Below are positions 17,036 to 26,769 of a DNA stretch of 64,000 bases, in pieces (the first letter of the stretch is position 1; each line of letters opens with the position of its first letter). The stretch spans positions 1 through 64,000 of the forward strand of contig JACUUC010000007.1 of the NCBI GenBank assembly GCA_014859445.1. Direction: 5' to 3'. The notes beneath the pieces were generated by a model. That model saw only the letters and a program-made list of their open reading frames with translations. It made no database searches and was not told the origin of the DNA. This DNA comes from Bacterioplanes sp. (lineage in GTDB: Bacteria; Pseudomonadota; Gammaproteobacteria; Pseudomonadales; Oceanobacteraceae). The translations under genes and the position numbers were made by a program.

Positions 17036-18645
17036 TGAGCCATGATTCGCCGCTACTGCGTGTCGACAACCTCAGTGTGCGCGTCGGACAACGAGGCGCT
17101 GTTTTGGTCGATGACGTCTCGTTTGCACTACAACACGGTGAAATCTTTGCTCTGGTGGGCGAATCCGGTTCCGGTAAGTCACTGACTTCGCTGGCCATCA
17201 TGCGCTTACTGCCAGAAGCCTTACAACAGTGCCAAGGCCGTATTGTGCTCGAACGAGACAATCTCAGCGAGCTACCTGAATACGCCATGAACGACGTGCG
17301 CGGTGCGCGCATTGCCATGATCTTCCAAGAACCGCAAACGTCACTCAATCCGGTTCAAACCATTGGCCAACAATTGACCGAAGTGGTGCAACTGCACCAT
17401 CCCGTGCCTGCTCAGCAACGCCAGGCTCGCCTGATCGAACTGCTACAAGAAGTGGGCATTCCTGACCCAGAACAACGCTTACAGTGGTACCCGCATCAAT
17501 TGTCTGGTGGGCAAAAGCAACGAGTCATGATTGCGATGGCGCTGGCCTGCAAACCACAGCTGTTGATCGCCGACGAACCGACCACCGCATTGGACGTGAC
17601 CATTCAGCGACAAATTTTGACCATACTGAAACAACTGCGCGATCGCCATGGCCTGACCATTCTATTGATTACTCATGATATGGGGGTCGTGGCTGAAATG
17701 GCCGATACCGTTGCTGTCATGCAGCACGGGCAATTGCTGGAACAGGCACCCACGCGGACCTTTTTTACCCAACCACAACATGAATACAGTCGTCATTTAA
17801 TCCAGTCGCTGCCTAAACGCGACGATTTTTTAGCGGTTGAACAACACACGCCCTTACTCCACGTACGCGATTTGCATGTGTGGTTTGCCGAAAAAAAAGG
17901 CGTGTTCCAACGTACCGTGGGGCATACTCGCGCGGTCAATGGCATCAGCTTTGACATCGGCAGAGGTGAAACACTCGCACTAGTCGGCGAATCGGGGTGC
18001 GGAAAAACCACCACGGGTAAGGCCATTTTGCGTTTACAGCCGTTACATGCCGGTGAGGTACACTTCGCTGGGGTGGACTTAAGCACCCTTTCACGGAACG
18101 AGTTCCATCCTTATCGACGCGCAATACAGGTTATTTTTCAAGATCCGTTCTCGTCCATGAACCCGCGCATGAGCGTGCGTGAGATTCTCGAAGAAGGCAT
18201 GCTGTCACTGAACGTCATGCCCGATACCATACAGCGTCAACAACGCATTGCCGAACTGATTAGCCGTGTCGGTCTTGAAATCGAACACCTAGATCGCTAT
18301 CCCCATGAATTTTCCGGTGGCCAACGGCAGCGTATTGCCATTGCTCGCGCCCTGGCTGTTGATCCACAATTGATCATCTGTGACGAACCCACATCAGCAT
18401 TGGATGTGTCCATTCGTGCCCAAGTGCTGACGTTACTGCGTGATATTCAGCAAGAATGGGGCGTATCGTATTTGTTCATTACCCACGATTTATCCATCAT
18501 TCCTCACCTCGCGCATCGTGTTGCGGTCATGAAAGACGGTCAGATTGTCGAACAAGGCGATACCGCCTCATTGTTGCAAAACCCACAACATGCGTACACT
18601 CAAACGCTGTTAGCCGCTGCCCCGCCCTTTATTGAGCTTATTTAG
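17032..18645 (+). CDS. Fused double ABC ATPase, YejF/DppDF type
   Basis: 537 residues with two complete nucleotide-binding domains in one chain, as in YejF and GsiA. Domain 1 has Walker A GESGSGKS, signature LSGGQKQR and Walker B LLIADEPT. Domain 2 has [16 protein letters not shown] and LIICDEPT. H-loops follow in LLITHDMG and LFITHDLS. Both domains appear catalytically intact. It powers import through the two permeases just upstream. GGAG lies 9 bases before the ATG, which overlaps the previous stop. Confidence 0.95.
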   Translation: MMSHDSPLLRVDNLSVRVGQRGAVLVDDVSFALQHGEIFALVGESGSGKSLTSLAIMRLLPEALQQCQGRIVLERDNLSELPEYAMNDVRGARIAMIFQEPQTSLNPVQTIGQQLTEVVQLHHPVPAQQRQARLIELLQEVGIPDPEQRLQWYPHQLSGGQKQRVMIAMALACKPQLLIADEPTTALDVTIQRQILTILKQLRDRHGLTILLITHDMGVVAEMADTVAVMQHGQLLEQAPTRTFFTQPQHEYSRHLIQSLPKRDDFLAVEQHTPLLHVRDLHVWFAEKKGVFQRTVGHTRAVNGISFDIGRGETLALVGESGCGKTTTGKAILRLQPLHAGEVHFAGVDLSTLSRNEFHPYRRAIQVIFQDPFSSMNPRMSVREILEEGMLSLNVMPDTIQRQQRIAELISRVGLEIEHLDRYPHEFSGGQRQRIAIARALAVDPQLIICDEPTSALDVSIRAQVLTLLRDIQQEWGVSYLFITHDLSIIPHLAHRVAVMKDGQIVEQGDTASLLQNPQHAYTQTLLAAAPPFIELI

Positions 18646-18653
18646 CCATTGAA

Positions 18654-18693
18654 TATGTCACTTTTGCCACCTTACATAGATAAAGGTGACATA
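18654..18693. promoter_or_regulatory. Inverted repeat upstream of the Old Yellow Enzyme gene
   Basis: Perfect 8-base arms TATGTCAC (18654-18661) and GTGACATA (18686-18693) lie 24 bases apart. A second hairpin option (CACCTT 18668-18673, AAGGTG 18683-18688) is nested within. The right arm abuts a -10-like TATACT (18692-18697). This fits an operator more than a terminator because no T run follows. Confidence 0.4.
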
Positions 18694-18778
18694 TACTCTA
18701 GTACCATTCGTACTCGTTGCCGCACCACTCAATGAGTACCTAGACGTTCTATTCTTTTGTCGTTTGTCTGGAGTTCCT

Positions 18779-19912
18779 ATGTCTGAAGTCATTACCTCTC
18801 AATCCTTGTCCGCACTATTTAGTCCGTGGCAACTGGGGCCATTATCACTGGCCAATCGCATCGTCATGGCACCCATGACACGGACCTTTTCGCCCAACAA
18901 TGTACCCAATGACTTAGTTGCTCAATATTACGCTCGTCGCGCCAAAGCCGATGTGGGTCTGATTATTACCGAAGGCACCTGTGTCGGTCATAAAGCAGCA
19001 AATGGGTATCCGCGAGTCCCATTCATTTACGGTGAAGACGCACTGGCCGGCTGGAAAAAAGTCATTGATGCGGTTCATGCAGCAGGCGGTAAAATTGCGC
19101 CGCAACTGTGGCATGTAGGGGCGATTCGTAAAGAAGGCGTTGAACCCGATCCGAGCGTACCGGGTTACAGTCCCTCAGGCCTAGTCAAACCGGGTAAGGA
19201 AAATGGCGTCGCCATGAGCAAAGCAGACATTGCCGAGGTAATTGAGGCCTTTGCGCAAGCCGCTGACGATGCACAGCGCATTGGTTTTGATGCCGTAGAA
19301 GTCCATGGCGCGCACGGTTATTTGATTGATCAATTTTTTTGGCAAGGCACCAACGAACGTAATGATGAATACGGCGGCGATTTAGTCGCCCGCACACGAT
19401 TTGCATGCGACATCGTGATGGCGATTCGCGATCGAGTCGGCCCCGACTTTCCGATCATTTTCCGTTTTTCGCAATGGAAACAACAAGATTACAACGCCCG
19501 CTTATGCCATACCCCAGAAGAACTGGATGCCTTCTTAAAACCGCTGGTTGAAGCGGGAGTGGATATTTTTCATTGCTCGACTCGACGCTTTTGGGAAGCC
19601 GAATTCGAAGGCTCTGACATGAATCTTGCTGGTTGGACGAAAAAACTCACCGGTAAGCCCGTCATTACCGTGGGTAGTGTCGGTTTGAGCAGCAGTTTCA
19701 TTGATGAAGAAAAACGCGACATGGTGGACGCGTCTGCCGTGACAACCGCGGCACTGCAACCCCTTAACGACCGTATAGACGCCGGTGAATTTGACTTAGT
19801 CGCGGTTGGTCGCGCCTTATTACAAGACGCCGACTGGGTGACTAAGGTAAAGGCGGGCCGATTTGATGAATTGCAAGATTACGATAAGCAATCGCTGATG
19901 CAGCTCAGCTAA
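18779..19912 (+). CDS. Old Yellow Enzyme family NADH:flavin oxidoreductase
   Basis: 377-residue FMN-dependent ene-reductase-type TIM barrel. Motifs include the opening LFSPWQLGPLSLANRIVMAPM with the flavin-contacting TR, the HVGAIRKEG loop, and AVEVHGAHGYLIDQFF followed by TNERNDEYGG, which carries the substrate-binding His-x-x-His pair. The phosphate-binding end has DLVAVGRALLQDADW. The ATG at 18779 follows GGAG at 5 bases. An upstream start would add 31 unrelated residues. Family members reduce electrophilic alkenes or nitro compounds, and the natural substrate is not evident. No NemR-type repressor gene is adjacent, although a dyad lies in the promoter region. Confidence 0.9.
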   Translation: MSEVITSQSLSALFSPWQLGPLSLANRIVMAPMTRTFSPNNVPNDLVAQYYARRAKADVGLIITEGTCVGHKAANGYPRVPFIYGEDALAGWKKVIDAVHAAGGKIAPQLWHVGAIRKEGVEPDPSVPGYSPSGLVKPGKENGVAMSKADIAEVIEAFAQAADDAQRIGFDAVEVHGAHGYLIDQFFWQGTNERNDEYGGDLVARTRFACDIVMAIRDRVGPDFPIIFRFSQWKQQDYNARLCHTPEELDAFLKPLVEAGVDIFHCSTRRFWEAEFEGSDMNLAGWTKKLTGKPVITVGSVGLSSSFIDEEKRDMVDASAVTTAALQPLNDRIDAGEFDLVAVGRALLQDADWVTKVKAGRFDELQDYDKQSLMQLS

Positions 19913-19920
19913 TGAGCTAA

Positions 19921-19953
19921 CGCGTTCGATGTCAGTCAATGGCATCGAGCGCG
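19921..19953. terminator. Hairpin between convergent genes
   Basis: An 11-base stem (19921-19931 with 19943-19953, one G-U pair) and an 11-base loop lie between the converging Old Yellow Enzyme and lipoprotein genes. There is no T run on either side, so termination is a guess from position. Confidence 0.4.
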
Positions 19954-19987
19954 AACAACATGAAGAAACCATCATCGCGACCGAACA

Positions 19988-20524
19988 TTAACGCGTGCGA
20001 AAAATCAGCTCTACTTCAGCCCCTTGCAGCAATTCAATGGTCGGTAATTCATACGACTCGTCGGTTTCATCGATGTGCAAACGTCCCGATAGACTAAATC
20101 GATCTTCCAGCGGGGCTCGTTTAAATACATTGGGAAAAGTTTGATGTTCGGTCATTAAAACATCGTCATGCCATTGCCAATCCTCAGGTAAGGACAAATT
20201 CAATGGCTGTCGCGATTGCTCTTGAAAGCGATACCAGTCCGTCTCCCGACGCAATACCTCGACCGAGGGCACCGTTAATTCGGATAACGATGACATCGGT
20301 TGTTCAGCGTCAACGGCAGCGACTTGCTTAGCTGTGTCTGCGGTCTGCTCTGCCACGTCGGTGTGCGCCGCTTCCGCGGTCGGCGTTTCCTCTGGCGTTC
20401 GCTCAAAGTGTGACTTGACACCGTCACCAAGGTATTTAATACCTCGTTGAATCGGCTGCTGCTCACTGCAGCCAACCAACAACACCAAACACAATGACAA
20501 ACACAACGACAAAAACAGACGCAT
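19988..20524 (-). CDS. Unknown lipoprotein
   Basis: 178 residues. The signal helix MRLFLSLCLSLCLVLL and lipobox LVGC place the lipidated cysteine near residue 19. A Glu/Ala/Thr-rich, probably disordered region (about 40-80) separates this from a polar C-terminal domain containing DWYRFQEQ and RLHIDETDESYELPTIELL. I do not recognise a family. The ATG at 20524 is chosen because it gives a clean signal peptide. A start 16 codons upstream would not. It lies downstream of tilS on the same strand, about 150 bases away. Confidence 0.7.
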   Translation of the reverse strand: MRLFLSLCLSLCLVLLVGCSEQQPIQRGIKYLGDGVKSHFERTPEETPTAEAAHTDVAEQTADTAKQVAAVDAEQPMSSLSELTVPSVEVLRRETDWYRFQEQSRQPLNLSLPEDWQWHDDVLMTEHQTFPNVFKRAPLEDRFSLSGRLHIDETDESYELPTIELLQGAEVELIFRTR

Positions 20525-20674
20525 ACATTCCACAACAGTATCGACACACAGTGACTGCACAAAAATCGACAATTCGATTAATTACTGAACAATAGTGTAG
20601 CAAAAATATCATCAATCAACGATAGCGATTGTTATAAAGCCCCTCATGAAAGATGGAACAATGATCGCCCTCTG

Positions 20675-22063
20675 TTATGGCTGCCAGTCATAATGCGAGA
20701 CCAAGGGCTGGTGCTGCTGAGTAGCATGATCGACTGCCAAACCAACCACACTCACGACTTGCCCGTTCTCATCCACCAGTACAGGCCAAGCAGACCGTAG
20801 CCATGGCGGTATCTGATGCTCCTGAAAAATCTGTTTGAATGTTTTCCGAGGACGCTGATAAGGCCGCAACGAACGCTCGGTAATCGACTCGGCAGCGACC
20901 AGGTAATACTCCTCTGTCGGCGTATCGCCTGAGTGGCGATAGCGTACGGTTCCACCAGCCCATGGAATGTCGTCTTGTCTGGTTAGCCGTACCCGCTCCG
21001 GTATCTTCGTGACTGGACGATACCAATAGCACATGTGCTGATGACGTTGTAGCACACCGTCCGCCAACGGCCAGCTAGGCTGACGGTCATTCTCAGCCTG
21101 TAATTGCTGTAACCATTGCAGGAGTAATCGCTGCGATAACGACGGCAACTGCACATGCTGCCACCATGCCCGCAAGACATACGGCTGCAATACCTTGTCG
21201 AGTGCATACAACGACCGAAGATCCAGTGCCCAGCATGCCGTATTCGGCCACGTCACCGAGCGCATCACTTGTGCAACATAGGGTTGTAACAAATGCGTTA
21301 GCACCTGTTGATCGTGTTGTAATTGCTCAATAGAACGCAACGCCGCCATTTTTTGCTGTGGGTAGCGCGCCCAAATACGTGGTAATAACTCATGACGCCA
21401 CCAATTTCGTGTCCAACGTTGATCGTCATTGGATTCATCATGAATCCACACCAATCGATGCTGTTGAGCGTAAAGTTCCAGTGTTGAACGTGAATGAGAT
21501 AACAAGGGACGCAACAGGCAAGGCGATAGAGCATGACTGACCATGGCGGCGTTCAGCGCGGGCTTGCTCACAAGCGGCCGCCGAACACGCATGGCGCCCA
21601 ATCCTTGCAAACCCGAACCGCGCAACCAACGCTGCAAAAATGTTTCTAATTGGTCATCGGCATGATGCGCGGTTAATAACACCCCTTCATCACCAATCTG
21701 CTGCGTAAAAGCCTCATAGCGCGCCTGTCGAGCCGCGGCCTCAATGCCGTGCGCTTTCGCATCCACCACAACGCGCTGACACACAATAGGCAATGCATAC
21801 TGCTTGGCCTGCTGTTGGCAATGCTGCTGCCAACGATCGGCATGAACGGATAAACCGTGATGCACATGCAATAGCGTCAAGCGTGACTTCAAGTTAGGGA
21901 ACTGACAAAGGCAATGCAGCAGCACAGTCGAATCGAGACCACCGCTGAACGCCAGATAAATCGGGGACGACATTGGGTAGTCTTGCAGCTCGGCACGCAA
22001 CCATGCACCGACCTCTTGACTGAGTAGCAATCGCTTATCATACGGCTGTTCTGATGCACTCAT
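20675..22063 (-). CDS. tilS: tRNA(Ile)-lysidine synthase
   Basis: 462 residues. The PP-loop motif SGGLDS is at residues 40-45, followed by LTLLHVHHGL and TAHHADDQLETFLQRWLRGSGLQGL, the conserved ATP and lysine site. The middle and C-terminal substrate-binding domains are present (RPYQRPRKTFKQIFQEHQIPPWLR). The enzyme modifies C34 of tRNA-Ile(CAU) so that it reads AUA. It lies 37 bases after dnaE. In many relatives accA lies between the two, and here it is missing. Confidence 0.95.
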   Translation of the reverse strand: MSASEQPYDKRLLLSQEVGAWLRAELQDYPMSSPIYLAFSGGLDSTVLLHCLCQFPNLKSRLTLLHVHHGLSVHADRWQQHCQQQAKQYALPIVCQRVVVDAKAHGIEAAARQARYEAFTQQIGDEGVLLTAHHADDQLETFLQRWLRGSGLQGLGAMRVRRPLVSKPALNAAMVSHALSPCLLRPLLSHSRSTLELYAQQHRLVWIHDESNDDQRWTRNWWRHELLPRIWARYPQQKMAALRSIEQLQHDQQVLTHLLQPYVAQVMRSVTWPNTACWALDLRSLYALDKVLQPYVLRAWWQHVQLPSLSQRLLLQWLQQLQAENDRQPSWPLADGVLQRHQHMCYWYRPVTKIPERVRLTRQDDIPWAGGTVRYRHSGDTPTEEYYLVAAESITERSLRPYQRPRKTFKQIFQEHQIPPWLRSAWPVLVDENGQVVSVVGLAVDHATQQHQPLVSHYDWQP

Positions 22064-22100
22064 CCCTTACCCATCACACACATCCAGAGACCCAAGACCA

Positions 22101-25100
22101 TTACTGGAACATCAATTCCACAGCATCATCACCGTAGGCATAGCGTAAATTTTGCAAACACTCATCACTGGGGTTAATTCGCCAACGATCATCCAGCTGA
22201 ATGTCACACCGCGCCACGCCATTGTCAAAATCCAATACCACAGGACAGCCATTCTCAATGGTGTCTAATTGTTGGGGTAGCTGAGTACACCAATCATCTC
22301 CTTGCTCACTACTGACACGTAACCGTAAGGCCTTGGCGAACGCTAAACGCGCTTGACTGATTTCCATCGCACTGCGGCCGGTGGCCTTCAAGCCACCAGA
22401 ATACTCATCGTGGCTGACGATGGCCTCCAATACCATGACTTTGTCTTTGGCCACTTGCTCGCGCACACTCTCGTAAATATCGGAGAATAACGCGACCTCC
22501 ATACGACCAGAACGATCATCAAGTGTGACAAAACACATGTTGTCACCGCGCTTGTTTTTCATTAAGCGCATATCCACCACCAAGCCAGCCAGCTTTTGTG
22601 GTTGCTTGCTGTCTTGCAAATGCGACAGCTTTGTCGGCACTAATTTGCGTACTTCTTGCTCGTATTCATCAAATGGATGGCCACTCACAAATAAGCCCAA
22701 GGTGTCTTTTTCACCCTGCAAACGCTCTTTCAATGACCAGTCGCGTAGATAGCGATGGCGCTCATAAGGGTCGCTCTCGGCGGCCGTCTCCGCGTCAACG
22801 GCACCAAATAAATCGTCCATACCAGCGGCTTCGTTGGCGGCACTTTGACCAGCACCTTTGATGGCGTCTTCGACACTGGCCATCAACACGGCTCGTGCTG
22901 CCGTGCGTTCTAAATTATCAAACGCCCCACAACGCACTAACGCTTCGACCACCCGTTTGTTCAGTTTTTTGCCATCCACACGCTGGCAGAAATCAAATAA
23001 GTCACGGAAGGGACCACCGTCTTCTCGAGCCGCAATAATGGCGGCAATCGGTCCTTCACCAACCCCTTTAACGGCTCCCAGCCCATAGACAATGGCGTCT
23101 TCGGCATTGGCCGTAAAGCCAAATTGGCTTTGGTTCACATCAGGTAAAACTAACGACAAGCCCATTTCTCGGCATTCTTCGATGAAGGTCACGACCTTAT
23201 CGGTATTTTGCATATCCGAGGTCAGAACCGCCGCCATAAAAGGAGCCGGATAATGTTGTTTTAACCACAACGTTTGATACGACACCACCGCATAGGCGGC
23301 GGAGTGAGACTTGTTGAAGCCGTAACCCGCGAATTTCTCCACCAAGTCAAAGATCTTCATCGCCAAGTCGGGATCAACGCCCTGACCCACCGCACCTTCG
23401 CGGAAGGTGTCACGCTGTTTGGCCATTTCTTCCGGCTTTTTCTTACCCATGGCGCGTCGCAACATGTCGGCGCCACCCAACGTATAGCCCGCTAAAACCT
23501 GGGCAATTTGCATGACCTGTTCTTGGTAAACAATGACCCCATAGGTGGGCTCTAAAATGTCTTTTAAACTCTCGTGTTCGAAATCGGGATGAGGGTACGC
23601 CACTTTTGCCCGACCATGCTTCCGATTGATGAAGTCATCCACCATGCCGGACTCCAACGGGCCGGGACGAAACAACGCCACCAAGGCGATCATGTCTTCG
23701 ATGTTGTCCGGCTGCAAACGCCGCACGAGGTCTTTCATACCACGCGATTCAAGCTGGAAAACCGCGGTAGTTTGCGCCGCTTTCAACAGGGTATATGACG
23801 GCTCGTCATCCAGCGGAATCAAGCTGATGTCAATGTCATCCAACCCTTGCTGACGACGACGTCCATTGATGGTTTTTAACGCCCAATCGATGATGGTCAG
23901 GGTTCGTAGGCCCAAAAAGTCGAACTTAACCAAGCCCGCTTCTTCAACGTCGTTTTTATCAAACTGAGTGACCAAGCCCGCCCCACCCATGTCGCACGCG
24001 GTGGGCGAGAAATCCGTCAGTTTGGTGGGTGCAATCACCACCCCTCCCGCGTGCTTACCGGTTTGGCGCGCAATGCCTTCCAACTTCAGCGCCATTTCCC
24101 AGATTTCTTGTGCTTCTTCGTCGTCGTTTAAAAACTCCGCCAGCGCGGGTTCTGATTGCTGCGCTTTTTCCAGTGTCATACCCGGGTCACCAGGAATCAA
24201 CTTAGACAGTTTGTCGGCCAAGCCAAACGACTTGCCTTGGGCACGCGCCACGTCACGAACCACCGCGCGTGCCGCCATGGTGCCAAAGGTCACAATTTGC
24301 GACACGGCCTCACGACCATAATTGTCGGCCACGTAGCTGATGACTTTTTCACGATCTTCCATACAGAAGTCGATATCAAAGTCGGGCATGGATACCCGCT
24401 CAGGGTTCAAAAAGCGCTCGAACAGCAAGTCGTATTCTAATGGATCGAGGTCGGTAATTTTTTGCGCATAGGCCACCAACGAGCCCGCACCTGAACCCCG
24501 CCCAGGGCCCACAGGAATGCCTTCATCTTTGGCCCACTGAATGAAGTCCATCACGATTAGGAAGTAACCGGGAAAGCCCATTTGAATGATGATATCCAGC
24601 TCAAAGGCCAAACGCTCATCGTAGGGCTTACGTTTTTCCGCGTAATCGGGATCATTGGCATCCAAGATCACAGCCAACCGTTCTTCCAAACCCACCTGGG
24701 AAATATTACGAAAGAAGTCGGCTTCCGTCATGCCGGCTGGAATGGGGTAATCGGGCAGGTAATACTTACCCAGTTCGACTTGCACGTTACAGCGCTTAGC
24801 AATCTCGACGGTGTTAGCCAATGCCGATGGGCAGTCATGAAACAGAGCCGCCATCTCGGAGGCATCACGAAAATACTGCTGATCGCTGTATTCTCTGGGA
24901 CGACGCTTGTCATCCAGTGCAAAACCTTGGCCAATAGCGACACGCGTTTCGTGCGCTTCATAGTCATCTTGATACAAAAACCGCACGTCATTGCTGGCCA
25001 CCAGTGGCAAGCCAATCTCATTCGCCAATGCCACACCAACCTTCATGACGGCCTCTTCGCCGTTTCGACCGGTGCGCTGAATCTCATAATAAAAGCGATC

Positions 25101-25586
25101 ACCAAACACCTGCTGGTATTCTCGCGCCAAGGCCGAAGCGGCATCCAATTTGCCTTTGATCACGCGCTGACCGATATCGCCATCACGCCCACCGGACAAC
25201 ACGATCAGTCCCTGTTGCTTGGCAAACAACCACTCCTTTTTGATCATCGACTTGTCGTGGTATTGATTTTCCATGTACGCATGCGAGATCAATTCCCGCA
25301 ATCCGGCATAGCCTTGCTGATCTTGGCACAGCGCCGTGATACGAAATGGCGCGTAAACATCCTCGGGATTTTCCAGCCACAAGTCGGCGCCCAGTATCGG
25401 TTTCACCCCGGCATCCAATGCGGTTTTGTAAAACTTAATCAAGGCATACATATTCGCCTGATCGGTCAAGGCCACCGCTGGCATGTTCAATTCAGCCGCA
25501 CGAGCGATCAGTTTTTTAACGCGCACCGTGCTGTCATAGAGCGAATATTCCGAATGCACACGAAGATGAACGAAGGTGTGTTCCAT
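22101..25586 (-). CDS. dnaE: DNA polymerase III alpha subunit
   Basis: 1161 residues, the replicative polymerase. The N-terminal PHP domain begins FVHLRVHSEYSLYDS. The polymerase active site has SMPDFDIDFC near residue 400 and the GPGRGSGAGSLVAYA loop just before it. The tandem helix-hairpin-helix region, OB fold (KLAGLVVDMRLMKNKRG) and C-terminal tau-binding region follow. Length matches E. coli DnaE (1160). The ATG at 25586 gives the canonical MEHTFVHLR. An in-frame upstream start adds 29 residues of no family likeness. The gene is divergent from the deacylase-like gene, with 163 bases between them. Confidence 0.97.
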   Translation of the reverse strand: MEHTFVHLRVHSEYSLYDSTVRVKKLIARAAELNMPAVALTDQANMYALIKFYKTALDAGVKPILGADLWLENPEDVYAPFRITALCQDQQGYAGLRELISHAYMENQYHDKSMIKKEWLFAKQQGLIVLSGGRDGDIGQRVIKGKLDAASALAREYQQVFGDRFYYEIQRTGRNGEEAVMKVGVALANEIGLPLVASNDVRFLYQDDYEAHETRVAIGQGFALDDKRRPREYSDQQYFRDASEMAALFHDCPSALANTVEIAKRCNVQVELGKYYLPDYPIPAGMTEADFFRNISQVGLEERLAVILDANDPDYAEKRKPYDERLAFELDIIIQMGFPGYFLIVMDFIQWAKDEGIPVGPGRGSGAGSLVAYAQKITDLDPLEYDLLFERFLNPERVSMPDFDIDFCMEDREKVISYVADNYGREAVSQIVTFGTMAARAVVRDVARAQGKSFGLADKLSKLIPGDPGMTLEKAQQSEPALAEFLNDDEEAQEIWEMALKLEGIARQTGKHAGGVVIAPTKLTDFSPTACDMGGAGLVTQFDKNDVEEAGLVKFDFLGLRTLTIIDWALKTINGRRRQQGLDDIDISLIPLDDEPSYTLLKAAQTTAVFQLESRGMKDLVRRLQPDNIEDMIALVALFRPGPLESGMVDDFINRKHGRAKVAYPHPDFEHESLKDILEPTYGVIVYQEQVMQIAQVLAGYTLGGADMLRRAMGKKKPEEMAKQRDTFREGAVGQGVDPDLAMKIFDLVEKFAGYGFNKSHSAAYAVVSYQTLWLKQHYPAPFMAAVLTSDMQNTDKVVTFIEECREMGLSLVLPDVNQSQFGFTANAEDAIVYGLGAVKGVGEGPIAAIIAAREDGGPFRDLFDFCQRVDGKKLNKRVVEALVRCGAFDNLERTAARAVLMASVEDAIKGAGQSAANEAAGMDDLFGAVDAETAAESDPYERHRYLRDWSLKERLQGEKDTLGLFVSGHPFDEYEQEVRKLVPTKLSHLQDSKQPQKLAGLVVDMRLMKNKRGDNMCFVTLDDRSGRMEVALFSDIYESVREQVAKDKVMVLEAIVSHDEYSGGLKATGRSAMEISQARLAFAKALRLRVSSEQGDDWCTQLPQQLDTIENGCPVVLDFDNGVARCDIQLDDRWRINPSDECLQNLRYAYGDDAVELMFQ

Positions 25587-25749
25587 ACCCAATACCTTAT
25601 AAAATCGACCTGCATTGTACCGGATTTTTCTGCGCATAACCGCCATTGCTAGGACAGTTTTCAGCGACAACATGACCGTACTCCGTTATATTTTGTTGCG
25701 CTAACGATTGTCAATCCGTTTGTCTTTTGAGCTCTTTTGAGAACTGTGT

Positions 25750-26769
25750 ATGAGTCGCAATAAAGCCATCACCATCGCCGGTCAAACCGTTCAACCTGGG
25801 GAGCATCGTAAAATTGAGTTGGATGCCGTGAAATTGTCCACCAATACCTCCGTTGCCATCCCCGTTTCCGTTCATGTAGGTCGCCGAGCAGGACCTACCT
25901 TGTTTTTAAGCGCCGCGATACATGGCGATGAATTAAATGGCATTGAAATCATTTCACGCATCATCAAAAGCGCGCGTCTGGAGCGACTGCGCGGCACCTT
26001 AATTGCTGTGCCAGTGGTGAACGTCTATGGCGTCATCAACCAAAGTCGTTATTTACCCGATCGCCGGGATCTGAACCGATCGTTTCCGGGGTCTAAGCGA
26101 GGGTCGCTGGCGGCGCGCATGGCCAATTTATTTTTAGAGGAGATTGTCAGCCTGTGCGATTACGGCATTGATTTTCACACCGGTGCCATTCACCGCAGTA
26201 ACTTGCCACAAATTCGCGCCAACCTAGACGATGCCGTTACCTCACAACTGGCACACGCGTTCGGCGTGCCGGTATTGCTCAACGCCAACTTACGTGACGG
26301 GTCATTGCGCCAATGCGCCGCAGAAATGGGCACTCGTATTTTACTCTATGAAGCAGGTGAAGCGTTGCGATTCGATGAACTCTGCATTCGCGCCGGTGTT
26401 CGTGGCACCATCAATGTGATGCGCGCGCTCAACATGCTACCCGCCTCATCGCGACAACGCCCCAAAGCAAATGTCGAGCCAGTCGTTGCACGTTTCAGCG
26501 CGTGGCTGCGAGCAACCGATTCCGGTTTTGTTCGTTACCGCAAACAGCTCGGCGATCAAATTCAAGTGGGGGAGGTGTTGGCGGACATTTGCGATCCGTA
26601 TGGCGAATGCCTGGATCAAGTCATTGCCAATCAAGAAGGGATTGTGATTGGCAAGCAAAACATTCCCCTAGTTCAAGAAGGCGAAGCCATTTACCACATC
26701 GCCTACTTTCACAAACCCGATGACGTATCCGAGAATATTGAGTTATTGCAAGATACCCTACTGGACTAA
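25750..26769 (+). CDS. Succinylglutamate desuccinylase/aspartoacylase family protein
   Basis: 339-residue zinc-dependent deacylase of the M14-related AstE/AspA group. Candidate zinc ligands are H58 and E61 in AAIHGDELNGIE and H143 in IDFHTG. An Arg-rich substrate loop (YLPDRRDLNRSFPG) precedes the third ligand. The C-terminal part (about 255-330) is a lipoyl-like barrel with GFVRYRKQLGDQIQVGEVLADI, common in this subgroup. The acyl substrate is not evident, and no arginine succinyltransferase genes are nearby. The last 12 bases overlap the convergent solute-binding protein gene. Confidence 0.85.
   Translation: MSRNKAITIAGQTVQPGEHRKIELDAVKLSTNTSVAIPVSVHVGRRAGPTLFLSAAIHGDELNGIEIISRIIKSARLERLRGTLIAVPVVNVYGVINQSRYLPDRRDLNRSFPGSKRGSLAARMANLFLEEIVSLCDYGIDFHTGAIHRSNLPQIRANLDDAVTSQLAHAFGVPVLLNANLRDGSLRQCAAEMGTRILLYEAGEALRFDELCIRAGVRGTINVMRALNMLPASSRQRPKANVEPVVARFSAWLRATDSGFVRYRKQLGDQIQVGEVLADICDPYGECLDQVIANQEGIVIGKQNIPLVQEGEAIYHIAYFHKPDDVSENIELLQDTLLD

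Noticed and set aside
24582-25652. 356-codon open frame on the plus strand opposite dnaE
   Set aside because: It mirrors the N-terminal PHP and polymerase coding of dnaE, has no recognisable domain, and carries no ribosome-binding site. It is an antisense shadow.
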